Positions 1 through 7,897 are shown, numbered from the stretch's first letter. The stretch is DNA of 13,340 nt from Flavobacteriales bacterium (GCA_947458985.1 CANHBA010000051.1:1-13340), one strand, 5' to 3'. Program-made: numbers and translations. Notes: generated by a model not told the origin, from the letters alone.

Positions 1-479
1 ATGAAACGCAATGGGTAGGCGGCTAGTAAGCTGACGCTAAGGGCATTTCGATTGGCAAATATTTTAGGAATGACCTCTCCGAATAGCAAAATGATAAGGG
101 TAATGCCAATGACCTCAACAATAAAGCGGAGCGGGGCAAAACCGTCTTGCGGAGGAAAGATGTCGTTGAGTACAAAAGACGACAAAATGACGATGCCTAC
201 ATTGACAAAATTATTGAAAATGAGGATGGTAGCAAGTAGTTCTTGGGGTTTTGCAAGTAGTTTGAGGATCAGTTTGGCGCGTGCGGAAGGATTTTCTTTG
301 ATCGCTGCGTTGTCTTTTGGTTTAAGCGAGAAATAAGCGCTTTCCGAACCGGATGCAAAAGCCGATAGGAAGAGAAGTAAAATGATGATGAGCAGATAGA
401 GGTAACTTGCATCGCTGATGTGGGCAGGAAGACCAATTAGCGATGCACGAAGACTCGGAGGTTCTATGGAACTGTTCAT
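1..479 (-). CDS. gldE: GldE-type CNNM/CBS transmembrane protein, N-terminal part
   Basis: The reverse strand encodes 159 residues from an ATG at 479 and continues past the left edge, so only the N-terminal part is present. A hydrophobic segment at about residues 27-43 is followed by a GSESAYFSL stretch (44-52), a second hydrophobic segment (about 83-103) and a third (about 119-134) that runs into LLFGEVIPKIFANRN (131-145). The last motif is typical of the DUF21/CNNM membrane domain of CorC/HlyC-like proteins, which normally carry CBS and CorC domains further on, outside this window. Family knowledge: these are inner-membrane proteins linked to divalent cation transport. In Bacteroidota the copy directly after ssb is annotated GldE, associated with gliding motility and usually followed by gldD. 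The ATG lies 3 bases after the ssb stop, so the two genes are very probably co-transcribed and translationally coupled. The family is secure; the gldE name rests on synteny. Confidence 0.85.
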   Translation of the reverse strand, partial: MNSSIEPPSLRASLIGLPAHISDASYLYLLIIILLLFLSAFASGSESAYFSLKPKDNAAIKENPSARAKLILKLLAKPQELLATILIFNNFVNVGIVILSSFVLNDIFPPQDGFAPLRFIVEVIGITLIILLFGEVIPKIFANRNALSVSLLAAYPLRF

Positions 480-482
480 AAG

Positions 483-923
483 TTAAAAGGGAAGGTTGTC
501 GTCGGAAGCGGCGCTCAATCCAGTCATGGGTGATGGCGGATTGGGTTTACCTTCGTTGCCGTAATTTGAAGGGCGTTCTTGTTGTTCGGGTCGCGATAAA
601 ATGGTGAGGTCGTCGCCAACAACTTCTGTTGCATAGCGTGTCTGACCTTCTTTGTCTGTCCAGGAACGTTTTTTAAGCTTGCCTTCTACGTAAATTTTGG
701 TGCCTTTACGCAGGTATTTTTCAGCTACTTCAGCTAGGCCGCGCCAAAGTACGATGTCGTGCCAGTCGGTACTTTCTTTTTTTTCGCCGCTTTGTTTGTC
801 GGTGTAAATTTCAGAAGTGGCAAGTGGGAATGAGGCAACAACAGCTCCATTTTCCAAACGTCTGACATCTGGGTCTTTGCCCAAGTTTCCGATTAAAATA
901 ACTTTGTTGATACTACCGTTCAT
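483..923 (-). CDS. ssb: Single-stranded DNA-binding protein SSB
   Basis: The product is a 146-residue SSB that binds and protects single-stranded DNA in replication, recombination and repair. The OB fold covers about residues 1-108 (NKVILIGNLGKDPDVRRLENG near the N-terminus, then STDWHDIVLWRGLAEVAEKYL and GTKIYVEGKL). A short Pro/Asn/Gly-rich linker follows, ending in the acidic tip DDNLPF that recruits partner proteins in this family. I chose the ATG at 923, giving MNGSINKV, over a TTG six codons upstream because family members start at this point. The gene lies 24 bases after the topA stop and 3 bases before gldE, within one minus-strand operon. No TAnnTTTG box is visible just upstream, which fits transcription from the topA promoter. 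Confidence 0.97.
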   Translation of the reverse strand: MNGSINKVILIGNLGKDPDVRRLENGAVVASFPLATSEIYTDKQSGEKKESTDWHDIVLWRGLAEVAEKYLRKGTKIYVEGKLKKRSWTDKEGQTRYATEVVGDDLTILSRPEQQERPSNYGNEGKPNPPSPMTGLSAASDDNLPF

Positions 924-947
924 TTGATTTTTTTCAATCAATAATAG

Positions 948-3272
948 TTATTTTTTTCGAATTGGGCGTTTTTTTGCACTTTTTGCAGGCTGATTGGCGG
1001 CAATTTCTAAGCATTCGGCTAAGCTCAAAGTTTCTGGCTTACAGTCTTTTGGTAATTTAAAGTTGTCTTTACCAATCTTCAGATAGGCGCCGTATCGGCC
1101 ATTGAGTAATTGCACGTCAGGATTTTCATCAAAGGTTTTGATGAGGGCTTTTGCAGCTTCGTCGCGCTTGATGGCATCGAGTTCTATTGCTCTTTCCAAG
1201 CTAATTGACATCGGGTCTTCTTCTTTTGGAATCGAGCAAAAGCGCTTGCCAATTTGCACATAAGGACCAAAACGACCAATGTTGACCTTCACCACTTCCG
1301 TTTCAAACTCGCCAAGAACTTTTGGCAATTCAAAAAGTTTGAGCGCTTCTTCAAGTGTGATGTTATTGATAGATTGCGTGGCTTGCAATGAAGCAAATTG
1401 CGGTTTAAGCCCATCGGCTTTTTCGTCGCCAATTTGAATCATAGGGCCAAAACGGCCAATGCGCGCAATGATTTTGCGTCCGCTTTTGGGGTCGGTTCCG
1501 AGCTCTCGTTCACCTGTAGCACGTTCGGAGTGTTCGAGCGTGTTTGCAACTGTCGAATGAAAAGGACCATAAAATGACTGGAGCATGTCGGTCCAGTTGA
1601 GTTGGCCATTGGCAATTTCATCAAATGAGGCTTCTACTTTCGCCGTAAACTGATAATCGAGAATTTGCTCAAAATTATCAACTAAAAAATCGGTCACGAC
1701 AATACCGATGTCAGTAGGGGAAAGCTTGTTTTTTTCTTTTCCTGTGGTTTCAGATTTTTCGATTTCTTGAACACCATCTTGATTTAAGATCAGCTGTGCA
1801 TAGGTGCGAATAGCGCCTTCGCGTTCTTGCTTCTCGACGTAATTTCTCTTTTGAATGGTAGAAATTGTTGGGGCATAGGTAGACGGACGTCCAATACCGA
1901 GCTCTTCTAGTTTCTTCACTAATGAAGCCTCAACATAACGCGATGGCGGTCGGCTAAAGCGCTCCGTAGCGGTACTTTGCTGCAAGGTTAGTGGTGCGCC
2001 AACGCTTACTTTCGGAAGCAGACCTTCTGTTTCGTTGCCTTCTTCTGCGTCGTCGTCAAGGTTGGCCGCTAAGTATACTTTTAAAAATCCTTCGAATATC
2101 AAGACCTCGCCTTTGGCTTGGAAATAATAAGGCGTGCTGAGACCACTGATTTTAATGGTTGTTCTTTCGAGTTGTGCGTGGGCCATTTGACTGGCGATAC
2201 CCCGTTTCCAAATGAGTTCGTACAAGCGTTGTTCGTCGCGCTCGGCATTGATGCTTGGCTTTGTAAAATCAGTAGGGCGAATAGCTTCGTGAGCTTCTTG
2301 TGCGCCAGCGCTTTTGGTGCTGTATTTTGTTGGTTTGGAGTAATTGGCTCCGTACAAATCAGTGATCGCAATTTGCGCTGCATCGATTGCGGTTTGCGAT
2401 AAATTGACAGAATCGGTACGCATATAGGTAATGTGCCCAGCTTCGTAAAGTCTTTGGGCAACACTCATGGTTTTGCTCACCGAAAACCCGATTTTAAGAC
2501 TGGCTTCTTGTTGTAGTGTGGAGGTTGTAAACGGAGCTGCAGGCGTTTTGGTAGCGGGCTTTTGCTGTACATCTTCCACGCTAAATTTGGCGTTTTGTGC
2601 TTCTGCTAAAAGCGCTTGAGCAGCTTTTTTGTCGGAGAGTTGTTGGTTGAGCTCGGCAGTTAATAAGCCGTTTTCGCTCATAAATTGCCCTTGAACACGG
2701 TAAAATCCTTCGGTGTTGAATTTGTCGATTTCGCGCTCGCGCTCTACAATTAACCTGACTGCTACAGACTGAACACGACCTGCAGAAAGGCTTGGGCGTA
2801 CTTTTTTCCAAAGAACTGGCGAGAGTTCAAAACCGACGATGCGGTCTAGTACACGGCGCGCTTGTTGAGCATCCACAAGTTCTTGGTTGATCTGACGCGG
2901 ATTTTCGATGGCACGTGTTACCGCCGTTTTGGTGATTTCATTGAAAGTAATGCGCTTGGTATCTTTTTTTTGCAGCTCAAGTGTTTCGTACAAGTGCCAA
3001 GAAATGGCCTCTCCCTCGCGGTCCTCATCGGTTGCTAGCCATACCGTCTCGGCTGCCTTTGCTAATTTTTTGAGTTCGGCGACCACTTGTTTTTTGTCTG
3101 GGCTGACTTCGTATTGCGGTGTAAAATTGGCTTCGAGGTCGATCGCAATTCCTTTTTTAGCAAGGTCTCGGACGTGGCCATAGCTCGATTTTACAATGTA
3201 GTCTTTACCGAGATAACCCTCGATTGTTTTTGCTTTTGCAGGAGACTCGACAATAACAAGATTTTTAGCCAT
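948..3272 (-). CDS. topA: DNA topoisomerase I (type IA)
   Basis: This 774-residue type IA topoisomerase relaxes negative supercoils by transient cleavage of one strand. The N-terminal TOPRIM domain starts with NLVIVESPAKAKTIEGYL (E9) and has the acidic triad in TDEDREGE (D82, D84, E86). The active-site tyrosine is Y283 in GHITYMRTDS. RPSLSAGRVQSVAVRLIV (159-176) is the conserved strand-gate region, and SRPPSRYVEASLVKKLEELGIGRPST lies further on. The C-terminus has three glycine-rich repeats (IGRFGPMIQIG, IGRFGPYVQIG, NGRYGAYLKIG) of the topoisomerase C-terminal repeat type. There are no CxxC zinc ribbons, unlike the E. coli enzyme. The frame extends 44 codons upstream, but those residues are not TopA-like, and ATG 3272 gives the family's MAKNLVIVESPAKA start. 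It is first in the topA-ssb-gldE operon. Confidence 0.97.
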   Translation of the reverse strand: MAKNLVIVESPAKAKTIEGYLGKDYIVKSSYGHVRDLAKKGIAIDLEANFTPQYEVSPDKKQVVAELKKLAKAAETVWLATDEDREGEAISWHLYETLELQKKDTKRITFNEITKTAVTRAIENPRQINQELVDAQQARRVLDRIVGFELSPVLWKKVRPSLSAGRVQSVAVRLIVEREREIDKFNTEGFYRVQGQFMSENGLLTAELNQQLSDKKAAQALLAEAQNAKFSVEDVQQKPATKTPAAPFTTSTLQQEASLKIGFSVSKTMSVAQRLYEAGHITYMRTDSVNLSQTAIDAAQIAITDLYGANYSKPTKYSTKSAGAQEAHEAIRPTDFTKPSINAERDEQRLYELIWKRGIASQMAHAQLERTTIKISGLSTPYYFQAKGEVLIFEGFLKVYLAANLDDDAEEGNETEGLLPKVSVGAPLTLQQSTATERFSRPPSRYVEASLVKKLEELGIGRPSTYAPTISTIQKRNYVEKQEREGAIRTYAQLILNQDGVQEIEKSETTGKEKNKLSPTDIGIVVTDFLVDNFEQILDYQFTAKVEASFDEIANGQLNWTDMLQSFYGPFHSTVANTLEHSERATGERELGTDPKSGRKIIARIGRFGPMIQIGDEKADGLKPQFASLQATQSINNITLEEALKLFELPKVLGEFETEVVKVNIGRFGPYVQIGKRFCSIPKEEDPMSISLERAIELDAIKRDEAAKALIKTFDENPDVQLLNGRYGAYLKIGKDNFKLPKDCKPETLSLAECLEIAANQPAKSAKKRPIRKK

Positions 3273-3288
3273 AAGGAGATTTTGGTGA

Positions 3289-3320
3289 CAAATGTAAAAG
3301 GAAAACAATTCATACATCAA
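3289..3320 (-). promoter_or_regulatory. Predicted topA-ssb-gldE promoter
   Basis: On the minus strand, TACATTTG (3296 down to 3289) matches the Bacteroidota -7 consensus TAnnTTTG exactly. A TTG (3320-3318) lies 21 bases upstream of it, inside the usual spacing of about 17-23. Transcription would start near 3283-3285, giving a leader of roughly 12 bases before the topA ATG at 3272. Found by eye; no expression data. Confidence 0.6.
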
Positions 3321-3405
3321 CATGTCAGTTGCATTTTTGTGCGGATTTTTGCTTAACCTATGGTTACTTTTTTTGAATTGTTTGGAGACTTCCTTTGCTG
3401 CCAAT

Positions 3406-3436
3406 TTGTCAGTAGTTTGAATTTGCCTTATTTTTG
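3406..3436 (+). promoter_or_regulatory. Predicted miaB operon promoter
   Basis: TATTTTTG (3429-3436) matches the TAnnTTTG consensus, with TTG (3406-3408) exactly 20 bases upstream. The expected start, near 3441-3443, leaves a leader of about 10 bases before the miaB ATG at 3453. It diverges from the topA promoter; the two -33 elements are about 85 bases apart. The rest of the 180-base divergent region shows no further structure I can support. Confidence 0.6.
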
Positions 3437-3452
3437 CAGTTCAAGATAATCC

Positions 3453-4886
3453 ATGGAATACGAAAACAAAGTGATAGATGAGTCCATTCAGGGCTCGGCC
3501 TTAGAAATACCAACCCAAAACAACTCTGACGCAAAGAAATTGTATCTAGAAAGTTATGGTTGTCAGATGAATTTCTCGGACAGCGAGGTCGTTGCCTCCA
3601 TTCTTTCAGATCAAGGTTACCAAACCACACGCAACATCGACGACGCCGATGTCATTTTACTCAATACTTGCTCTATCCGTGAAAACGCAGAGCAGCGCGT
3701 TCGCAATCGCCTCACCGAATTCAAAATCAAAAAAGAACGCAATCCAGAATTGGTGGTCGGTATCTTAGGTTGTATGGCCGAGCGCTTGAAGAAAAACTTA
3801 CTCGACGAAGAAAAACTCGTCGATTTAGTAGCGGGCCCAGATGCCTACCGCGACCTTCCCAATCTTATTGATGAAGTTGGCACCGGTCAAAAAGCCGTTA
3901 ACGTGTTGTTGTCTCGCGACGAAACCTATGCAGATATCTCACCTGTCAGACTAGACCAAGGTGGCATTTCTGCTTTTGTTACCATCATGCGCGGTTGCGA
4001 CAACATGTGTTCTTTTTGTGTTGTACCATTTACCAGAGGCCGCGAGCGTTCTCGCGATCCTCAAACAATAGTTTCAGAATGTCAAGATCTTTTTGACAAA
4101 GGCTACCGCGAAGTCACTTTGCTTGGCCAAAACGTCGATTCTTATCGCTGGAACATCAGCGCGAAAGGCGAAATCAAAAATGAAGCCGAACCCACCACCA
4201 ATTTTGCACAGCTCATGGAAATGGTTGCTTTGGTTTCCCCGTTGTTGCGCGTACGCTTCAGTACTTCGCACCCCAAAGACATGACCGACGACGTCCTTGA
4301 AATAATGGCCAAATACGAAAATATTTGTCCATACATCCATCTTCCGGTGCAGTCTGGCAACACAGACGTACTTTACCGCATGAACCGCGGGTATTCACGC
4401 GAGTGGTACCTCGAGCGCATTGCCGCTATCAAGCGCATCATACCTGGTTGTGCGATTTCAACCGATGTCATCACAGGTTTTTGTGGTGAAACCGACGAAG
4501 AGCATCAAGAAACCTTGAGTCTAATGGACCTCGTTCAGTATGATTTTGCTTACATGTTCAAATATTCAGAGCGCCCAAAAACCTTAGCAGAAAGACGCTT
4601 CGCCGACGACGTTCCCGAAGAGGTCAAAGGTCGCCGCCTGAACGAAATCATTGAAAAGCAACTTGCTCATTCTTTGGCATCCAATCAGCGCATGGTGGGC
4701 ACCATTCAAAAAGTACTGATCGAAGGAAAATCCAAAAGGTCAGAAGAACACCTTTGTGGCAGAACGGGTAGCAATGCCATGGTTGTTTTCCCGAAAGAAA
4801 ACCAAGAAAAAGGCAATTATGTGCATGTGCACATCACCAGCTGCACCTCGGCAACCCTCATGGGCGAAATCGTCGCGCAACCGTAA
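3453..4886 (+). CDS. miaB: tRNA-2-methylthio-N6-isopentenyladenosine synthase MiaB
   Basis: This 477-residue radical SAM methylthiotransferase converts i6A37 to ms2i6A37 in tRNAs that read UNN codons, using two 4Fe-4S clusters. The N-terminal UPF0004 domain contains the three auxiliary-cluster cysteines: C37 in YLESYGCQMN, C73 in LLNTCSIRENA and C107 in GILGCMAER. The radical SAM CxxxCxxC motif is C182, C186 and C189 in MRGCDNMCSFCVVPFTRGRE. The C-terminal 65 or so residues (from MVGTIQKVLIEGKSKRSE) form a TRAM RNA-binding domain. The first 28 residues are a variable, probably disordered extension, common in Bacteroidota MiaB. It is the first gene of a plus-strand operon; the next start is 16 bases after its stop. 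CSFC and the UPF0004 pattern fit MiaB better than RimO or MtaB. Confidence 0.96.
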   Translation: MEYENKVIDESIQGSALEIPTQNNSDAKKLYLESYGCQMNFSDSEVVASILSDQGYQTTRNIDDADVILLNTCSIRENAEQRVRNRLTEFKIKKERNPELVVGILGCMAERLKKNLLDEEKLVDLVAGPDAYRDLPNLIDEVGTGQKAVNVLLSRDETYADISPVRLDQGGISAFVTIMRGCDNMCSFCVVPFTRGRERSRDPQTIVSECQDLFDKGYREVTLLGQNVDSYRWNISAKGEIKNEAEPTTNFAQLMEMVALVSPLLRVRFSTSHPKDMTDDVLEIMAKYENICPYIHLPVQSGNTDVLYRMNRGYSREWYLERIAAIKRIIPGCAISTDVITGFCGETDEEHQETLSLMDLVQYDFAYMFKYSERPKTLAERRFADDVPEEVKGRRLNEIIEKQLAHSLASNQRMVGTIQKVLIEGKSKRSEEHLCGRTGSNAMVVFPKENQEKGNYVHVHITSCTSATLMGEIVAQP

Positions 4887-4902
4887 TACCAACTCAGCAC
4901 CC

Positions 4903-6153
4903 ATGAACGTTCAGCAGATCAAACAGCGTTTTGGCATCATCGGTTCGGCAGCATTGCTCAATCGGGCTTTGGAAATCGCCATGCAGGTGGCGCCTACAGA
5001 TATTTCTGTGCTTGTCACCGGCGAAAGCGGTACGGGTAAGGAAATCATCCCTCAGGTCATCCACCAACTAAGTTCCAGAAAACACGGTGAATACATCGCC
5101 GTCAACTGCGGTGCTATTCCTGAAGGCACCATCGACTCCGAATTATTTGGTCACGAAAAAGGCTCGTTTACCGGCGCCCAAGGTAGCCGCCAGGGTTATT
5201 TTGAAGTGGCTAATGGTGGCACCATCTTTTTGGACGAAGTAGCCGAATTGCCTATGCAAACGCAAGTACGCTTGTTGCGCGTGCTCGAAACCGGCGAATA
5301 CATCAGAGTAGGTTCATCCAAACCGCTCAAAACCAACGTTCGGGTGGTAGCTGCAACCAACGAGAACATGCAAAAAGCAATTGCTTCTGGCAAGTTCCGC
5401 GAAGACCTCTATTACCGCCTCAGTACAGTTCCTATTCCGCTACCTGCTCTGCGCCAACGCGCAGAAGACATCCACTTGCTGTTTAGAAAGTTTGCCAATG
5501 ATTTCGCAGACAAATACCGCATGCCAGCAATCAAATTAACCGATACAGCTGTTGAACTACTCTTAAGTTATCCGTGGCCTGGAAATATCCGCCAGCTTAA
5601 AAATTTAGTGGAACAACTTTCTGTCATTGAAACAGCCAGGGAGATCGATGCGCTCACCCTCAATGCCTATCTTACGCCAATTACCGAGAAAAGCAACGGG
5701 CTCCAACTCAACGACCAAACTTCAGAATCAATTTCAGAAAGAGAACTCATGTACAAATTTCTTTTTGACATGAAAAAAGACCTCACTGAACTCAAAAAAT
5801 TAGTCTTAGACATCGCCAGCGGCACCCAAAATATCAACCTAAGTGCAGATCAGTCTGCTGCCGTTACGCGTCTTTATCAAGAAGTTTACGAAGAAACAGC
5901 AACGCCAACACGAATTTTAGCGCCACCAGCTGTGCATACCGAACTCCCTCATCACTCAAGCGCACCTAGCCACGAAGAATTCGAAGAACACATCGAACTC
6001 GAAGAATCCTTGAGCCTCGAAGACCGCGAGCGCGAACTCATTCAAAAAGCACTCGAAAAGCACCGCGGAAAGCGCAAATATGCAGCGCAAGAACTCGGTA
6101 TTTCGGAACGCACCTTGTACCGTAAAATCAAAGAATTCCATTTAGTCGAATGA
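4903..6153 (+). CDS. Sigma-54-type AAA+ transcriptional activator without receiver domain
   Basis: This 416-residue protein is a bacterial enhancer-binding protein that would use ATP hydrolysis to open sigma-54 promoters. It begins almost directly with the AAA+ domain (about residues 12-245) and has no N-terminal receiver, GAF or PAS sensor. Visible motifs are Walker A GESGTGKE (40-47), the sigma-54 contact loop as GSFTGA (87-92, where GAFTGA is usual), Walker B GTIFLDEV (106-113), FREDLYYRL (165-173) and WPGNIRQLKN (225-234). A linker of about 130 residues, acidic near its end (EEFEEHIELEESLSLEDRE), leads to a Fis-type helix-turn-helix (about 386-412: GKRKYAAQELGISERTLYRK). ATG 4903 was chosen because it gives a compact start just after miaB; upstream codons overlap miaB and are not activator-like. 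The stop overlaps the lptE start. Its position between miaB and lptE recurs in Bacteroidota; its targets are unknown. Confidence 0.93.
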   Translation: MNVQQIKQRFGIIGSAALLNRALEIAMQVAPTDISVLVTGESGTGKEIIPQVIHQLSSRKHGEYIAVNCGAIPEGTIDSELFGHEKGSFTGAQGSRQGYFEVANGGTIFLDEVAELPMQTQVRLLRVLETGEYIRVGSSKPLKTNVRVVAATNENMQKAIASGKFREDLYYRLSTVPIPLPALRQRAEDIHLLFRKFANDFADKYRMPAIKLTDTAVELLLSYPWPGNIRQLKNLVEQLSVIETAREIDALTLNAYLTPITEKSNGLQLNDQTSESISERELMYKFLFDMKKDLTELKKLVLDIASGTQNINLSADQSAAVTRLYQEVYEETATPTRILAPPAVHTELPHHSSAPSHEEFEEHIELEESLSLEDRERELIQKALEKHRGKRKYAAQELGISERTLYRKIKEFHLVE

Positions 6154-6662
6154 TGCGTTGGTTTGTATATAGCACACTTACATTGGTACTTACCTCTTGT
6201 TGGCCTGAAAGCTTTTCTTTTCGAGACAGCGGAGGCATGCCAGTAGAGTGGCAGAGTTTCACGATCCAAAATTTGGAAAATACAGCGCCCAATTGTCCGC
6301 TATCTTTTGCGCCCTTGCTCACCGAACAACTCAAAGATGGCGTTCAAAACAACACACGCCTCGTGCTCAATACCAAACTAGGCGGCGGAGAGGTCAATAT
6401 AGAAGGAGCAATAACCAACTACCAAGTACAGCCAGTTGCCATTCAAGGTTCAGACAACGCAAGTAGCAACCGCCTTACCATGGCGCTTTCGCTCAAAATA
6501 AAAATCAAGGCACCCAAAGAGGAAGAGTGGCAAATGGTAAGTACGCGTTTTGCCGATTTTTCCGCTAATGCCAATCTAGCTGATGTCGAGCAAAAACTCT
6601 TTGCAGAAATCTCAGAACAAATGGTACAAGACCTCATCAATAAGTTATACAGTAATTGGTAA
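6150..6662 (+). CDS. lptE: LPS-assembly lipoprotein LptE
   Basis: This 170-residue outer-membrane lipoprotein is the expected plug and partner of the LptD translocon, which places lipopolysaccharide in the outer leaflet. A short signal peptide ends in a lipobox LTSC with the lipidated cysteine at residue 17. Downstream, features match the Bacteroidota LptE family: VEWQSFTIQNLENTAPNC, then LTEQLKDGVQNNTRLVL, GEVNIEGAITNYQVQPVAIQG and the late TRFADFSANANLADVEQKL. Length is normal for the group. The start is ATGATG at 6150-6155, so either methionine could initiate; the first overlaps the activator stop by 4 bases, which suggests translational coupling. The next gene begins 9 bases after the stop. 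The assignment rests on sequence pattern and synteny with secG. Confidence 0.88.
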   Translation: MMRWFVYSTLTLVLTSCWPESFSFRDSGGMPVEWQSFTIQNLENTAPNCPLSFAPLLTEQLKDGVQNNTRLVLNTKLGGGEVNIEGAITNYQVQPVAIQGSDNASSNRLTMALSLKIKIKAPKEEEWQMVSTRFADFSANANLADVEQKLFAEISEQMVQDLINKLYSNW

Positions 6663-6671
6663 ATTAGCAGC

Positions 6672-7586
6672 GTGTTAAGTCAAGAACAACTTCATGCCCA
6701 AATAGCGGATCCAAATTTGTGTTCGGCCTCTTATCTTTCTGATTTAGAAGCTTTGCAACAAACCTATCCCTACGCCACAAGTTTTTCGATACTTTACCTG
6801 AAAACCCTTGCCAAAGAGCAAGACGTTCGGCTTTCTAAAGCGCTCGAACAACATGCCTTTACAATTCAAAACAGGGTCGTTTTATACGATTTACTGGTTG
6901 AAAGTTCAGCTATTGAAGAAAGGACGAGGGTTAAAGGAAGCACTCCTAAAGAAAGTATTGATTCTGAAAGAAAACAAGTACAAGATCTCGAAGACAATTC
7001 AATAGAAGCAACTCCAATTGAAGAAAAACCAATTGACAAAAACCAAACTGAAGAAATTCAGATCGATGTAATTTCGACTTCGGAAAACCAAACTGAAGAA
7101 CCCGAAACAACTTTAGAACCAGACCCGCTCGATCAATTACTCCGTGCAAGCCTCATTAGTAGCTCTTTTGTGGATCTCACCTATACCGATGAGCTTCAGT
7201 CTTTGCAAGAAGAACAAGAAGAGCCGAAGGTGCAGGAGAATAGTAATGCTGCCGTTCAAGAAGTCGCAAAACCAAGTGCTCCGCAAGAAAGACAGACGTT
7301 TTCGCAATGGTTACATTTTACTGATGCAGCAGCACAAGATGATCCAAAGGAATACCTCAAGTTCGATAAACCTAAACAAGATTTTTATTCTCCGGCAAAA
7401 AAAGCAAAAGAAAGCTTGAGTTCAGACCAAATACCCGTTTCGGAAACACTGGCCAAAGTATACGCCATGCAAGGGGCTGTTGCCAAAGCAATTGGGGTTT
7501 ATGAGCAATTAATTTTGCTTAATCCGGAAAAAAAGAGTTTCTTTGCAAATCAAATTAAAGTACTTAAGAAAAACCTCAACGCTTAA
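6672..7586 (+). CDS. Conserved Bacteroidota protein with acidic central region and TPR-like C-terminus
   Basis: This 304-residue protein has no assigned function. The N-terminal region (about 1-78, LHAQIADPNLCSASYLSDLE through TYPYATSFSILYLKTLAKEQ) is predicted helical and looks like the conserved N-terminus of proteins found between lptE and secG in Bacteroidota. Residues about 83-215 are low complexity, rich in Glu, Gln, Asp and Ser, and contain an in-frame duplicated NQTEE segment. The C-terminus (about 237-304), with SETLAKVYAMQGAVAKAIGVYEQLILLNPEK, resembles a single tetratricopeptide unit, suggesting protein-protein contact. No signal peptide or membrane segment is evident, so it is probably cytoplasmic. 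It starts at GTG 6672, the only start that keeps the conserved N-terminus. It sits 9 bases after lptE and 2 bases before secG, so its expression is tied to envelope-export genes. Confidence 0.85.
   Translation: MLSQEQLHAQIADPNLCSASYLSDLEALQQTYPYATSFSILYLKTLAKEQDVRLSKALEQHAFTIQNRVVLYDLLVESSAIEERTRVKGSTPKESIDSERKQVQDLEDNSIEATPIEEKPIDKNQTEEIQIDVISTSENQTEEPETTLEPDPLDQLLRASLISSSFVDLTYTDELQSLQEEQEEPKVQENSNAAVQEVAKPSAPQERQTFSQWLHFTDAAAQDDPKEYLKFDKPKQDFYSPAKKAKESLSSDQIPVSETLAKVYAMQGAVAKAIGVYEQLILLNPEKKSFFANQIKVLKKNLNA
7039..7100 (+). repeat. 17-base direct repeat in the acidic region
   Basis: AAAACCAAACTGAAGAA occurs at 7039-7055 and again at 7084-7100. The 45-base period (15 codons) keeps the frame, so the protein has two NQTEE copies. 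This fits a small internal duplication in a disordered, weakly constrained region. Confidence 0.8.
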
Positions 7587-7588
7587 TC

Positions 7589-7897
7589 ATGACAGGAATA
7601 CTTTCTTTTTTAATCATCGTAGCCAGCGCATTGCTGATTCTCGTTGTTTATGTTCAAAATCCAAAAGGTGGGGGCTTGAGCGCTGATTTCGGAGGAGCTT
7701 CACAGCTTGGTGGCGTTCAGCGCACCAACGAACTCATCGACAAACTCACTTGGGGCTTAGCAGCTGCTATCGTTGTTTTTAGCCTTGGCATTTCAATTAG
7801 CCAGCCAAAACCACCAAAACAAACAGCTCCACAAACCCAACAGCAAGCACCTAATCAAGGTCAAGGCCAAAACCAAGGTCAAAGCCAAGGTCAGTAA
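7589..7897 (+). CDS. secG: Preprotein translocase subunit SecG
   Basis: This 102-residue inner-membrane protein is the small SecG subunit of the SecYEG channel, which stimulates protein export. Two hydrophobic segments (about residues 4-22 and 52-70) flank the conserved cytoplasmic loop VQNPKGGGLSADFGGASQLGGVQRTNELIDKLTW. The C-terminal 30 or so residues form a Pro/Gln/Gly/Asn-rich tail (TAPQTQQQAPNQGQGQNQGQ) encoded by short DNA repeats; tails of this kind vary between species. The ATG is 2 bases after the preceding stop, so it is the last gene of the miaB operon, with an intrinsic terminator 20 bases downstream. Confidence 0.95.
   Translation: MTGILSFLIIVASALLILVVYVQNPKGGGLSADFGGASQLGGVQRTNELIDKLTWGLAAAIVVFSLGISISQPKPPKQTAPQTQQQAPNQGQGQNQGQSQGQ
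7856..7893 (+). repeat. Short repeats encoding the SecG Gln/Gly tail
   Basis: CAAGGTCA occurs three times (7856-7863, 7874-7881, 7886-7893), spaced 18 and 12 bases apart and always in frame. The copies encode the alternating QGQ/NQG tail of SecG and are a plausible site of length variation between strains. Confidence 0.7.

Noticed and set aside
52..336. Plus-strand 94-codon frame at the left edge.
   Set aside because: The opposite strand encodes a clear GldE/CNNM domain over the same bases, so this frame is a shadow.
3273..3404. 44-codon N-terminal extension of topA in the same frame.
   Set aside because: The added residues are not TopA-like, they would cover the predicted promoter, and the ATG at 3272 gives the family's standard start.
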